NCBI GenBank assembly: GCA_964388665.1
Contig: CAYMBJ010000004.1
Location: 41,869 to 105,868, forward strand
Source: CALCCV01 sp964388665
GTDB lineage: Bacteria; Bdellovibrionota; Bdellovibrionia; Bdellovibrionales; Bdellovibrionaceae
Reading direction: 5' to 3'
DNA length: 64,000 nucleotides
Shown here: piece after piece, positions 1 through 8,420 of the stretch
Layout of the letters: every line of letters starts with the position of its first letter
Numbering within the stretch: position 1 is the first letter of the stretch
The notes under the pieces: generated by a model
Told to the model about the DNA's origin: nothing
Database searches by the model: none
Seen by the model: only the letters and a program-made list of their open reading frames with translations
Position numbers and translations under genes: made by a program

Positions 1-1
1 G

Positions 2-184
2 TCTCTATTGGTACGTAAGTTCGCCCGCAATATTTTGATCAAGGCTCTTGAAGAGGAGATCGATGGCGAATTTATGAAAATCGCCAAAAAGAAAGCTGCC
101 CTGATCCTCAATCAAGCCATTCGCGAAGAGTCGCAGCAGCTCCAAGCAAAACTGCACACGGCAAAGGAAGCCAAGGCCGCTTAA
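2..184 (+). CDS. C-terminal end of a truncated gene, unknown
   Basis: An open frame runs in from the left edge and stops with TAA at 182-184, giving the last 60 residues of a protein. It is rich in Lys, Glu, Ala and Gln and looks like a long amphipathic helix (many K/E/A/Q heptads), possibly coiled coil. No family is recognisable. The next gene starts 11 bases later, so the two are probably one transcription unit. The start lies outside the window. Confidence 0.55.
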   Translation, partial: SLLVRKFARNILIKALEEEIDGEFMKIAKKKAALILNQAIREESQQLQAKLHTAKEAKAA

Positions 185-195
185 AGGAAGACACA

Positions 196-885
196 GTGAC
201 AAAGGCTCTTGAAAACTCAGACAAAGTTCATTCATTACTCAAAGACAGGGCTATCAGCATCGTAGACGACAGTCGGGCATTTTGCGCTGGCATTGTGAGT
301 CTGCTCTCACCACTTCAGTGCAAATTGCATTTTCACTATGATCCCACCACAGCGATTGCGGCAATTCCCGCGGAATCTCCTGACATTGTCATTACGGATT
401 TTGAGATGGGCGCGGTGAGCGGTCTTGACCTAATTCAGGCCCTTCGCAAAATTAGTGCGCTAGAGACCGTTCCCATATTGGTACTGACTGGAAGAGACGA
501 CGCCAAGACACTTATCTCGGTCATGCTGAGCGGGGCCGATTCATTTGTCAGCAAATCTGATATTCCAGAAGTGCTCGTCGCCAAGCTGGTCAACCTTCTG
601 CGAATTCGAATTCTCTATCAAGAAATCATTCGCTTGAAACATTTTAGCGCCATCAAAACCATGATCGGCACCTACAATCATGAATTCGGCAATGTGCTGG
701 CGATTATTGATGGCAAGGTCAAGCGCTTGGAGCGCAAAAATCCCACCAACACAGAGGATCCCGATTTTCAAGCCGTAAAGAACAATCTGTTACGCATGGC
801 CAAGATTTTGGAAAAACTCGCCTCCCTTCAGGAATATGAAGAGGAATCCTATTCAAGTCTCACCTCTGTCCTCAAAGTGTCTTAG
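196..885 (+). CDS. Receiver-domain protein with C-terminal histidine-box helix
   Basis: 229 residues from a GTG start, with AAAGGAAG just upstream (183-190). Residues 19-135 form a CheY-like receiver: acidic pair D24/D25, phosphoacceptor D68, T98 in LTGRD and K120 in SKSD are all present, so it should be phosphorylatable. Residues 150-215 are helical and contain H162 in the sequence NHEFGN, resembling the H-box of a histidine kinase dimerisation domain, but the protein ends before any ATP-binding domain could fit. It may be a phosphorelay intermediate that moves phosphate between Asp and His on one chain, or a receiver with only a dimerisation helix. There is no DNA-binding or output enzyme domain. 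It lies 11 bases after the upstream truncated gene. Confidence 0.8.
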   Translation: MTKALENSDKVHSLLKDRAISIVDDSRAFCAGIVSLLSPLQCKLHFHYDPTTAIAAIPAESPDIVITDFEMGAVSGLDLIQALRKISALETVPILVLTGRDDAKTLISVMLSGADSFVSKSDIPEVLVAKLVNLLRIRILYQEIIRLKHFSAIKTMIGTYNHEFGNVLAIIDGKVKRLERKNPTNTEDPDFQAVKNNLLRMAKILEKLASLQEYEEESYSSLTSVLKVS

Positions 886-1006
886 AGCCTGTTAAAAGTA
901 TTGCCAAAGCTTTGAAGATCTGATGCGATTGCCTTTTGTAGGTTCCACTAAAAAGGGGTCAAATGCGAGGCATGACTCCAGTAGAATCTCGGTTGGGGGG
1001 GGAAAT

Positions 1007-2419
1007 GTGAAATCAGGATTGGTTTTTTGTGGTGCCGTATTTTTAGTAATGAGTCAATGGGCGCAGGCCTCTCCCTATCTGGAGCCTGAGGTGAGAGCCC
1101 ACTTGAGTCAGACTGATTCTGATGCTGAGCTCTCTGTGGTTCTGGTTTTTGAAAATTCGCTTATTGATAATTTGGTTACTAAAAATCAAATTTCGCAAAA
1201 ACATCTGCCGACGCTGAGGCCTACAAAGAGCCGACTCAAAGCGCTGCGCAGATCCCTCGAAGCGAAAACCCTCGAGCAAATTGAGAATTTCAGGTCGACT
1301 CACCCCTGGGCCCGCGAGATTCAGATGCGACCACTGTGGATACTGGGCGGCGCCGCCACCTCCCTCACTAAGACGCAGCTGCAAAGCATTCTCACTTTAC
1401 CAAATCTGAAGTCGGTTCACTGGGGCGCGCGCCCCTATCGATTTCAACCCACCGAATTCAAAAACGACTTTGTCTCTGCCAATCTCGCGGATGCCACCTA
1501 TGGCTTAAAGAAAATCAACCTGCTTCAAGCCTTACACGAATATCCCAATCTCAAAGGCACAGGCGTACGCGTGGGCGTCCTCGATACCGGAATCAAAGCT
1601 GACCACCCTGATCTCATCGGGCGCTTGAAGCTTTACAAAAATTTTTCGGCCGCACCAGAGCCCACTCCTGCCGATGGATTTAACCACGGCACTCACACCT
1701 CTGGAACCATTGCAGGCGGCAGCACTTCCGGAGTGGCCATCGGCGTTGCGCCCGAGGCCGATCTGATGGTTGCGCGCATCTTTGACAGCAATGGCTCCTC
1801 CAGCCGAGAACAGATTCTCTCTGCCATGCAGTGGGTAGCAGATCCCGATGGTGACCCAAGCACCGATGACTACGCACAGGTTGTTAACAACTCTTGGAGC
1901 GATGACGATCCCTATACAGACCGGGAACCAGAACTTGAACCCTTTTGCCAAATTGTAAAAACATGGCTGGCTCTTGGCATCGTTCCCGTTTTCTCCGCAG
2001 GGAACACCGGACCCAGGGCCGGAAGTGTCAATCTCCCGGGCGGTTGCCCTGGCGCCTTCAGCGTTGGCGCTACCGAGCAAAATGATCGACTTATGAATTT
2101 TTCTGCTGCAGGCCCAGCCATGTGGAAGAATATTGAATTGGCCAAGCCAGAGGCCTGCGCTCCGGGCTTTAATATTCTCTCTGCCAGTGCTGGTTGGGGT
2201 GGCGGTTATACAAAGATGTCTGGCACGTCAATGGCAGCGCCCCACGTGAGTGGCGCCTTTGCCCTGCTGATTCAGGCCCATCCCAATGCCTCAGTAGAAC
2301 AAATAATTGCGGCGATGGCCATGGGCGCAAGAGATCTTGGTAAACCAGGACAAGACATGGATTTTGGTTGGGGCCGAATTGACATTCTTAAATCCTTACA
2401 AATTTTGGCAAAGCCCTAA
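1007..2419 (+). CDS. Secreted subtilisin-like serine protease (S8)
   Basis: 470 residues from a GTG at 1007, chosen because it follows a G-rich ribosome site and begins a normal signal peptide (MKSGLVFCGAVFLVMSQWAQA, cleavage at AQA-S); an upstream ATG at 923 would add 28 residues ahead of the signal. The first ~170 residues resemble an inhibitor-I9-type propeptide region. The peptidase S8 domain follows with Asp in VLDTG (codon at 1583), His in HGTH (1685), oxyanion Asn in SAGN and nucleophile Ser in GTSMAAPHV (2228), so the triad is intact. Expected to be exported, processed and to degrade protein in the periplasm or outside. It appears monocistronic. Confidence 0.92.
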   Translation: MKSGLVFCGAVFLVMSQWAQASPYLEPEVRAHLSQTDSDAELSVVLVFENSLIDNLVTKNQISQKHLPTLRPTKSRLKALRRSLEAKTLEQIENFRSTHPWAREIQMRPLWILGGAATSLTKTQLQSILTLPNLKSVHWGARPYRFQPTEFKNDFVSANLADATYGLKKINLLQALHEYPNLKGTGVRVGVLDTGIKADHPDLIGRLKLYKNFSAAPEPTPADGFNHGTHTSGTIAGGSTSGVAIGVAPEADLMVARIFDSNGSSSREQILSAMQWVADPDGDPSTDDYAQVVNNSWSDDDPYTDREPELEPFCQIVKTWLALGIVPVFSAGNTGPRAGSVNLPGGCPGAFSVGATEQNDRLMNFSAAGPAMWKNIELAKPEACAPGFNILSASAGWGGGYTKMSGTSMAAPHVSGAFALLIQAHPNASVEQIIAAMAMGARDLGKPGQDMDFGWGRIDILKSLQILAKP

Positions 2420-2600
2420 CCACTCAAAGTGTGAAATTCATCTGAAGTCAGCTTCGCGTCCAATTTACCACTGGATCCTTGCTGGCCTAAGGTCTGGCTG
2501 ACAAAGCATTTGTGCGCTCAATAGTATAGAGTTAGAATTGGCCGTAGAGCTTGAATACAAAAATGGATCGAGAAATTTACAAAAACTGAGAGGTATAGGA

Positions 2601-4229
2601 ATGACTTGGAAGCTAACCGGATATTTGGCAACGCTAGTGTTTTTCGTTGGATGCGCAACTAAGATCACAGATAAAACTCCAAGTGCAACAGCGCACAGTC
2701 ATGAGCATATGGGAGCCACCTACTCGAAGGCAGCCGGAAGTCAAGAACGTGTCGGAAGATTTATTTATGGTCACGGCTTCAATGAATTCGGGCCAGTTGA
2801 TAGGTCACGAAAGCCGGCAGCGGATGTTAAACGCTACATGGAAAATGACAAAAATATCTATCCAGATGTATCTGCCAAAGCTGACTATGCTCCAGCGGCT
2901 GCAAATGACGCCGATGCAAACGAATTCGTTACCGATCTAAAAGTCACGGTCTTGAGTGATATGGTGGTTGATCGATGGACTCACGGCGAGTGGGGCTTTG
3001 CTGCTTTTGTCGAATGGACGGACCCGAGTGGCAACGCTCAATCTCTGCTCTTTGACACTGGCGGCGAACCAGATACTGTTTGGTACAACGCCGGAAAGCT
3101 CGGCCTTCAAGAAAAACTTTGCGATACCAAAAATGCCAATGTCTTCATAAGTCACAATCACCAAGATCACACGGCAGGATTGGTGCAGCTAAGGCGAAAG
3201 TGCCTTGAGCTCAATGGATCCACAAATGCATTGTCTGTGGCCTATGTCGGCTCCGATACGGTATTCTATGCCCGCCCTGGTCTTCAGATGGCCGACGAAA
3301 AAAATGGAATCGTGGCTTCGGCTCTTCAAGTCATAGATGAAGACAACTATCTGCACAATCCCACCCACTATTTGAAGCAAAATCTCGCCGACGAACAGAA
3401 GCTGCATCCCGATGAGAACCGGCCAGCGCCGTCGCCAATTTGGGTAGAAAACGAAAAGTATTACAACTACACGACTGGCTTTGACCAACTTCCCGCCTAT
3501 GTTCAAATGTACACAACAAGGGATGGCAACTATAGGCTGAATGGCAAAACGGTGGCGAGTGGAATCAAAATGAAGGGTCGCTTCGAGATTGTAAAAGGGC
3601 CAACCATGCTCGGCCGCGGCGTCTGGACAACGGGCATTGTGCCACGACGAAGCAACACGAATCAAGAGACCCCATATTATATTGGAAACGAACAGTATCC
3701 TATGCGAACTCCCTCTGGGCAAATGTTTCCAGACGATGTCATAGAGGACCACAGCCTTATTTTTAATACCAAAGAGGGTCTTGTGGTGATCGCAGGCTGC
3801 GCCCATGCGGGCATCGCAAATATTGTACGCCACGCACAGCACTCCATCTTCCCAGGAGAAAAAAAGGTGGTGGCTGTCTTGGGAGGAATTCACCTGTTCC
3901 GCAACTCCACGACAAAGCTCAATATCATTGCTGACACCTTAGCCGATGCTGGAGTGAAATACATCCTGGGTTCCCACTGCACGGGCTTTGAGGCCACGGT
4001 CTTTTTGCGTGAGCGCATCAACGCGAATCGCGCTGACAAAACCCACAACTCTGGAGGCTCAGCATCCTCCCTCGACAATGTCATAATCGGCACGATTGGC
4101 ACCAAGTTTATGCAGAGACCTAGCAACCTAAATGACGACTATTATAGAAAGCTGTTCGCTGGAAATAAACAATTTGCATTTGATATCGGAAGAGGTGCAT
4201 TTTTAAATAGACACCCCTCACAGTTCTAG
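2601..4229 (+). CDS. MBL-fold metallohydrolase lipoprotein (COG1237-like)
   Basis: 542 residues from the ATG at 2601, which starts a lipoprotein signal peptide (lipobox FVGC); an upstream in-frame TTG at 2538 has no such signal. The metallo-beta-lactamase core shows LLFDTGG, the metal motif HNHQDH (H-x-H-x-D-H) and a later GCAHAGI segment followed by VLGGIHL, the pattern of the COG1237 group that includes archaeal dihydropterin-type synthases. The predicted enzyme binds two metals and is anchored in the envelope. It is longer than usual for the group because of an N-terminal linker (about residues 20-105) and a long insertion around residues 230-340. Its substrate cannot be read from sequence. 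It is convergent with the regulator gene that ends at 4246. Confidence 0.82.
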   Translation: MTWKLTGYLATLVFFVGCATKITDKTPSATAHSHEHMGATYSKAAGSQERVGRFIYGHGFNEFGPVDRSRKPAADVKRYMENDKNIYPDVSAKADYAPAAANDADANEFVTDLKVTVLSDMVVDRWTHGEWGFAAFVEWTDPSGNAQSLLFDTGGEPDTVWYNAGKLGLQEKLCDTKNANVFISHNHQDHTAGLVQLRRKCLELNGSTNALSVAYVGSDTVFYARPGLQMADEKNGIVASALQVIDEDNYLHNPTHYLKQNLADEQKLHPDENRPAPSPIWVENEKYYNYTTGFDQLPAYVQMYTTRDGNYRLNGKTVASGIKMKGRFEIVKGPTMLGRGVWTTGIVPRRSNTNQETPYYIGNEQYPMRTPSGQMFPDDVIEDHSLIFNTKEGLVVIAGCAHAGIANIVRHAQHSIFPGEKKVVAVLGGIHLFRNSTTKLNIIADTLADAGVKYILGSHCTGFEATVFLRERINANRADKTHNSGGSASSLDNVIIGTIGTKFMQRPSNLNDDYYRKLFAGNKQFAFDIGRGAFLNRHPSQF

Positions 4230-4245
4230 AATCACAAGAGGAGTT

Positions 4246-5052
4246 TCACACTTTAAATAAATCCATGCACATGACGTACATTTCTTGTTCACGCGATTCA
4301 TTGACAATGTGGCGTGTTTTCTCAACCGCCTCCAGCCACAACCTTTTGATGAGATCGGCGTCTTCGATTGAAATGGATACTAAAGACGAATAATGAAACT
4401 CCTCCCTGCCAATTCCGCCTTCTATTGCCGCCATGGCCTTCACTCGCCAATTGAGGTGAGATTTAGAATAAAATGGCGAATCGTCTGAGATGTGTATTCG
4501 ATTTGTACCAATCGAATAGAAAGCGCCTGATTTAGAGAGCAAACCCACATTAACTAAAAATCCCAGGACAGCCTCGACATCCTCAGCTCGCAGATTCAAT
4601 CTCTCCACAATCGCCGACTTGGTGTTGAAATTCGGAACCGTAACTGCAATATGTACGGCGGCATAGATCCAGGAACTAAAATACACAGCCTGATGCTCTA
4701 CATCAAGACTGACGTTTGTCTGAATACGCGCCTTCAAATCTTTTGCAATCTGAAGCAATTCTTTGATTTTTTTGGAATAGTATTCCCGCAGACTCTCGCT
4801 CCCGGCACGAGCATGCTGGACCAGGTACAAAAAATAGTCTGATTCAAGCTCATTGTGCTCAAAAAACAAATTCACTCCGTGAGCCTGTTCAATAGAGAGA
4901 TGCAGGTGCCCATTGAGCACCTGCGACAGATGTGAAACCTTGCACTGAAGAGACTCAGCAAGGCGAGAACGCACTCCATAGCCGCGAGAAGGCATCTTTG
5001 AAATCACTTTTGTTACATATACTTTGTAGTCCGAGTGTGTGAATATATCCAT
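4246..5052 (-). CDS. TIGR02147 family regulator (DUF4423)
   Basis: 268 residues. The N-terminal ~65 residues look like a helix-turn-helix of the XRE kind (RLAESLQCKVSHLSQVLNG); the rest matches the TIGR02147/DUF4423 pattern, with a central helical bundle and a conserved-looking stretch around residues 190-230 (NRIHISDDSP, LNWR). The family is unusually abundant in Fibrobacter and Bdellovibrio-type genomes and is thought to be regulatory. The gene is divergent from the secreted-protein gene at 5213, and the shared 160-bp spacer contains an inverted repeat touching a probable -10 box, so control of that neighbour is a reasonable inference. Confidence 0.85.
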   Translation of the reverse strand: MDIFTHSDYKVYVTKVISKMPSRGYGVRSRLAESLQCKVSHLSQVLNGHLHLSIEQAHGVNLFFEHNELESDYFLYLVQHARAGSESLREYYSKKIKELLQIAKDLKARIQTNVSLDVEHQAVYFSSWIYAAVHIAVTVPNFNTKSAIVERLNLRAEDVEAVLGFLVNVGLLSKSGAFYSIGTNRIHISDDSPFYSKSHLNWRVKAMAAIEGGIGREEFHYSSLVSISIEDADLIKRLWLEAVEKTRHIVNESREQEMYVMCMDLFKV

Positions 5053-5145
5053 AATATACCCTTAAGAATAAGGTAGTTAGAGATATTTGATTAGTAAAAA
5101 AGAAAAAATTCGACCAAACTTAAGTATCTGGGTCTAGAAGTCAAC

Positions 5146-5163
5146 AGCGCACCGCGCTATAAA
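5146..5163 (+). promoter_or_regulatory. Probable -10 box with adjoining inverted repeat
   Basis: An inverted repeat AGCGC-ACC-GCGCT (5146-5158) abuts TATAAA (5158-5163), about 50 bases before the secreted-protein gene at 5213. A protein bound there would cover the -10 element. No good -35 box stands at the right distance, which would fit an activator-dependent promoter. The divergent TIGR02147 gene is the obvious candidate regulator. Confidence 0.4.
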
Positions 5164-5172
5164 TGTTTCATC

Positions 5173-5195
5173 GCCGACAGCCCTGATGGCTCGGC
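5173..5195 (+). promoter_or_regulatory. Hairpin in the 5' leader of the gene at 5213
   Basis: GCCGA (5173-5177) and TCGGC (5191-5195) pair, with an inner GCC/GGC stem (5180-5182, 5188-5190) around a CTGAT loop. The hairpin ends six bases before the AAGGAG ribosome site, so it could stabilise the 5' end or tune translation. Confidence 0.4.
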
Positions 5196-5212
5196 AAAAC
5201 CAAGGAGTTTAT

Positions 5213-5533
5213 ATGAAGTCACTTTCTTTGTCTTTTCTTATGCTGTTCATTGGTATTGGTCACAATGGCCTAGCTGCAAATGAATCCGCCTGCACCCTAA
5301 TACAAAATGGGTCAGTTCAAGAGCAGCGCAGTCAAGAGTACATGACGCTGGCCTACGAAAATTTGTGCAGTGGCGAGCCTGACTATGTCACTGCCATCAA
5401 TAGCCTATCAAAAGGCCTCATTCTGACGATGGATCCCCAAGACGAGCAATTTATTCTAGCTGTTATACGTGCGGCCGTTGTTGAGTTTGAGGCGCAAGTG
5501 CGCAATCAAATGAACTTCGGCAAACGCAACTGA
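5213..5533 (+). CDS. Small secreted protein, unknown function
   Basis: 106 residues from the ATG at 5213, which follows AAGGAG with 6-base spacing; an earlier in-frame ATG at 5186 lies inside the leader hairpin and lacks a ribosome site. It has a clean signal peptide (MKSLSLSFLMLFIGIGHNGLAA). The mature part of about 85 residues is acidic, helical and has two cysteines that could pair. No domain is recognised. It is divergent from the TIGR02147 gene and is followed after 107 bases by another secreted-protein gene, so the two may be co-transcribed. Confidence 0.75.
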   Translation: MKSLSLSFLMLFIGIGHNGLAANESACTLIQNGSVQEQRSQEYMTLAYENLCSGEPDYVTAINSLSKGLILTMDPQDEQFILAVIRAAVVEFEAQVRNQMNFGKRN

Positions 5534-5550
5534 CCTCAAGTTCAAAGTTG

Positions 5551-5640
5551 GCGACGGTTTTGCATCCTCTGTCGCTACAGTTGCAAGCTTTGCCCGGTGG
5601 CGATTAGTGGTCACGCCGGGCCTTTTGAGGAGAGCCTCCT
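5551..5640 (+). promoter_or_regulatory. Structured RNA leader ending in a ribosome-site hairpin
   Basis: Three stems lie between the genes at 5213 and 5641: GCGAC/GTCGC (5551-5555, 5571-5575), GCCCGG/CCGGGC (5592-5597, 5616-5621) followed by TTTT, and AGGAG-AGC-CTCCT (5628-5640). The last one pairs the whole ribosome-binding site of the next gene directly in front of its ATG. The middle stem may also act as a weak terminator. Confidence 0.45.
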
Positions 5641-6801
5641 ATGCTACAGTTGGAAAAACTTTTGACACTTAAAATCTCATCGCAAATTCCTATTTGGTTA
5701 GGAATGATCCTAATGCTTGGCTTGAATCACCCAACGCTAGTTGAAGCACGTGGCGGCAGCATTAGCACTGGCGGCGGTGGAAATATCATTCTCCTCGAGA
5801 ATCAAGAATCTAAACAGATTCCAGATCCTCTTTTACTAGATTTTTTTGATGCTCCGGATGAGGTAGCCGATTCAATTGATTCATTTCCAAGCACAGAAGA
5901 TCCACTGCCGCAATCGCCTCAAGAGCTCGGTCTTGTAAAAATTATTCTCGGAACTACCTATTCGATACCTGATGTTACCAGCTTGCGTTCTTACCAATAT
6001 CTAAAGGAGCGCCTGCAAGAGTGGCAAATTGCGTGCAGGCGTGATTCAATAAATTCACCTGAAGCAATGGACTGTGAATGGCTGATTCAGCTGATTCAAG
6101 AGAGCGTAGATGAAATAGACTGGCGGGTGACCACAAAAAAGCTGGAGAATGAGAGACTTGAGATTCCCAAGCGCCTAAAAGACCTCCATGCGCAAGGAAT
6201 CAACTTTACCCGCTACACCATTGCGGAATATTCATTTGATCGCCGTGAATCAAAGTCCAGCGTCACCATTTCGCGCCAGGAGTGGGAACGAAAGCTTAGC
6301 GTTCAGACACGCGCAGGGCTCCTGTTGCACGAAACACTGAGACAAATTCAAATCCGCAACGGATTTGAATTTGATGAAAGCATTCTTCAGAAATTAACTG
6401 CAAGAATTATTCTGGCAGAGCCAGATAGGTGGTTGGCAAATGAATCCAGCCTTGGCCAAGCACTCATGCAGACCATCGAAGCTCGATCGAATTTGCTAGC
6501 AGATCTCGTTCAATTCGACGAGGATTATTGCAAACCCAACACTTTTTTGAACCTCGGCCAGAAATTGAATTTCTGCAAGCCGCAATCCAATGACAGTCTT
6601 TTTTACGAGACCTTAGCTACCGACATCCAGCTTTTGACCAAAGAACTCATGAAGACGACCGACTCAGAACTAGAAGACAATATTCTCGGTGCGCTAAGAA
6701 AGCTCACTGAATTCCTTGAACGAGCTGTCAAATTCTTGCTGAAAAATAGTTGGCGAGATCTTCCCGCGAACTTATCAAACAGCTACTCGGTTGGGAGATA
6801 G
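5641..6801 (+). CDS. Secreted protein with Gly-rich N-terminus, unknown
   Basis: 386 residues. The N-terminus has a hydrophobic segment (about residues 17-35, WLGMILMLGLNHPTLVEA), probably a signal peptide, then a Gly-rich run (RGGSISTGGGGN). The remainder is helical and acidic with four cysteines in two pairs (C132 and C144 region; C306 and C318 region). A LLHETLRQ segment (around residue 230) recalls an HExxH helix but lacks the second His, so no zinc peptidase is claimed. Secreted proteins of this style are common in Bdellovibrio-type genomes, but I do not recognise a named family. Its AGGAG ribosome site is buried in a perfect hairpin. Confidence 0.75.
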   Translation: MLQLEKLLTLKISSQIPIWLGMILMLGLNHPTLVEARGGSISTGGGGNIILLENQESKQIPDPLLLDFFDAPDEVADSIDSFPSTEDPLPQSPQELGLVKIILGTTYSIPDVTSLRSYQYLKERLQEWQIACRRDSINSPEAMDCEWLIQLIQESVDEIDWRVTTKKLENERLEIPKRLKDLHAQGINFTRYTIAEYSFDRRESKSSVTISRQEWERKLSVQTRAGLLLHETLRQIQIRNGFEFDESILQKLTARIILAEPDRWLANESSLGQALMQTIEARSNLLADLVQFDEDYCKPNTFLNLGQKLNFCKPQSNDSLFYETLATDIQLLTKELMKTTDSELEDNILGALRKLTEFLERAVKFLLKNSWRDLPANLSNSYSVGR

Positions 6802-6828
6802 CCACCGCAGAGGGCGCGAGCTGACTCT

Positions 6829-7200
6829 CTAGGCCTTCTTCACGTATTCAGACTTTAGATTGATGGCCCCAAGGCCATCAATCTTGCAAGAAATATCGTG
6901 TCCATCGCCAGCGTCACCGATTCGAATATTTTTTACCTTGGTGCCCACCTTTACCGATGAGGACGAGCCCTTGATGCGCAGCTCTTTAATCACAATCACA
7001 GCGTCGCCGCTGCTAAGAATCTGCCCATGAGCATCGCGCACCAGCCCATCATTTTCAGTGCCCTCAGCCAATGCCTCGGAGCTGTTGGCTCCAGCTGGTG
7101 GTTCCGCCCATTCATTTGCGCACTCTGGACAATTCCAGATGTTGCCATCAAAATAAATGTTTTCGGACTGACATTTGGGACACTGTTTGGGTGAGCTCAT
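6829..7200 (-). CDS. phnA: PhnA/YjdM family zinc-ribbon protein
   Basis: 123 residues. The N-terminus carries a zinc ribbon (CPKCQSEN then CPECANEW, four Cys) and the C-terminal half, from VRDAHGQILSSGDAV to SEYVKKA, matches the PhnA domain closely. Despite the name, members do not act in phosphonate breakdown in most bacteria, and the biochemical role is poorly defined. The gene follows the DUF1993 gene on the same strand with a 49-bp gap and may be read with it. Confidence 0.92.
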   Translation of the reverse strand: MSSPKQCPKCQSENIYFDGNIWNCPECANEWAEPPAGANSSEALAEGTENDGLVRDAHGQILSSGDAVIVIKELRIKGSSSSVKVGTKVKNIRIGDAGDGHDISCKIDGLGAINLKSEYVKKA

Positions 7201-7249
7201 TGAAACTTGTCTTTCTCGTGGGTGATCAAACCTAATTTCTAAATCTCAA

Positions 7250-7756
7250 TTACTTTTTAAATGGAATTTCGCCGAGATAATCTTTTTTGCCCACATCAAC
7301 GCCATTGTGGCGCAAAATTGAGTACGCAGTGGTTACATGAAAATAGAAATTGGGCACGGCATGGTGAAGTACGAAATCAGTTCCCAATAGGTATTTGCCT
7401 TCCCAGCGTGGTTGAGTGATGTGCTTCTCCTCTGCTCCCGCAAAGTCTTTGGCAAAAAATCCGTTTAAAAAAGAAATTGTCTGATCAATTCTGGTCTTCA
7501 CTTCGGCCAATGTCTTTTCACTGTCATCATGCACGGGCGCATCTTTACCAGTGAGGCGAGCAGCACAAAGTTTGGCGGTGTCGCAGGCAATTTGCACCTG
7601 TCGAATCAGATTGAACTGATCTGGAGCCAGCCGAGAATTCAAAAGCACTTCGGGCTCAAACTTTTTGGCTTCGGCATACTTGGCACCTTTCTCCAAGATC
7701 ACGTTTAGATTTCGCAGTGTCTTTACAAAATGAGGCACGGTGATATCAAATAGCAT
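7250..7756 (-). CDS. DUF1993 family protein
   Basis: 168 residues, cytoplasmic, no signal peptide. The sequence from MLFDITVPHFVKTLRNL through LVNSRLAPDQF-like and SFLNGF follows the DUF1993 family pattern, a helical-bundle family related in shape to DinB proteins. The second half has three His (LLGTDFVLHHAVPNFYFHVTT) that could bind metal as in DinB-like folds. No function is established. It starts 52 bases after the stop of the lipoprotein gene at 7809-8228 and precedes phnA. Confidence 0.85.
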   Translation of the reverse strand: MLFDITVPHFVKTLRNLNVILEKGAKYAEAKKFEPEVLLNSRLAPDQFNLIRQVQIACDTAKLCAARLTGKDAPVHDDSEKTLAEVKTRIDQTISFLNGFFAKDFAGAEEKHITQPRWEGKYLLGTDFVLHHAVPNFYFHVTTAYSILRHNGVDVGKKDYLGEIPFKK

Positions 7757-7808
7757 ATATTTTCTCCTAAAGTATATTGGGTGAGGAAGTTACCGAGCGG
7801 ATGAGCAA

Positions 7809-8228
7809 CTAATTCGTTTTCTTCATATTCTTTCTTTGTGCGCGCAGCTGATTCATAACCGTCATGCATTGCTCTTTCGTTGATGTTTCTTGACACTTCT
7901 TCATCACTTTGGAGCCGCACATTTTCTTCTCTTTGGCTGTGCTGCGGCACTTTTGAATCATAGACATCATTTGCTTTGCGTTCATTGCGCCAGCCGCCAT
8001 GGGGGCCTTCATTTCCTCGCCACCCATCATCGAACCCTTTTCCATAGCCTCGGGTTGCTCATCGCTTTGCTCAGCCGTTTCCACAGCGGAGGAACTGTCG
8101 CCTTCATCAAGATTTTGCGCCTGTGGCGCATCGCCTGAGTCTTCAGAAGTAGATGCACAACCCACCCCCATAAGGAGTGCAGCAATAAGAGTGAGTCCAA
8201 CAGCTTTCGATTGCAGCTTGCTATTCAT
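7809..8228 (-). CDS. Small Met/Cys-rich lipoprotein
   Basis: 139 residues with a lipoprotein signal (lipobox MGVGC). A low-complexity acidic region (residues 25-60) leads to a Met- and Cys-rich region: several MM pairs (SMMGGEEMKAP, AKQMMSMIQK) and four cysteines between about residues 93 and 120, ending in a basic tail (MKKTN). The four Cys could form two disulfides; Met-rich stretches can bind copper, but that is only a suggestion. No known family. A TATAAT box lies about 64 bases upstream. Confidence 0.7.
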   Translation of the reverse strand: MNSKLQSKAVGLTLIAALLMGVGCASTSEDSGDAPQAQNLDEGDSSSAVETAEQSDEQPEAMEKGSMMGGEEMKAPMAAGAMNAKQMMSMIQKCRSTAKEKKMCGSKVMKKCQETSTKEQCMTVMNQLRAQRKNMKKTN

Positions 8229-8291
8229 AAGTTATCCTTTTTTTATAGTTGAACAGGCCCACATAACATCTACATGAGTCTCTGCAGTTAC

Positions 8292-8297
8292 ATTATA
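8292..8297 (-). promoter_or_regulatory. Possible -10 box (TATAAT)
   Basis: On the minus strand TATAAT occurs at 8297-8292, about 64 bases before the start of the Met/Cys-rich lipoprotein gene. No convincing -35 box is seen at 17 bases, so this is a tentative call. Confidence 0.35.
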
Positions 8298-8420
8298 CAA
8301 TGTAGAATAATCATCACCATTTGTTTGGAAAATGGCTACTGCATAATTGCATTAATCAAAGATTTTTCATGAAGCTAGGAGACAATTGAAACCAAAGGTG
8401 TCTTCTTAATGAGCACTTTC

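Noticed and set aside
3189..3893. 234-codon minus-strand frame
   Set aside because: Antisense to the MBL-fold gene across its metal-binding core; no support of its own.
6310..6360. LLHET segment as a zinc-peptidase motif in the protein at 5641
   Set aside because: The second histidine of HExxH is missing (HETLR), so no metal site can be claimed.
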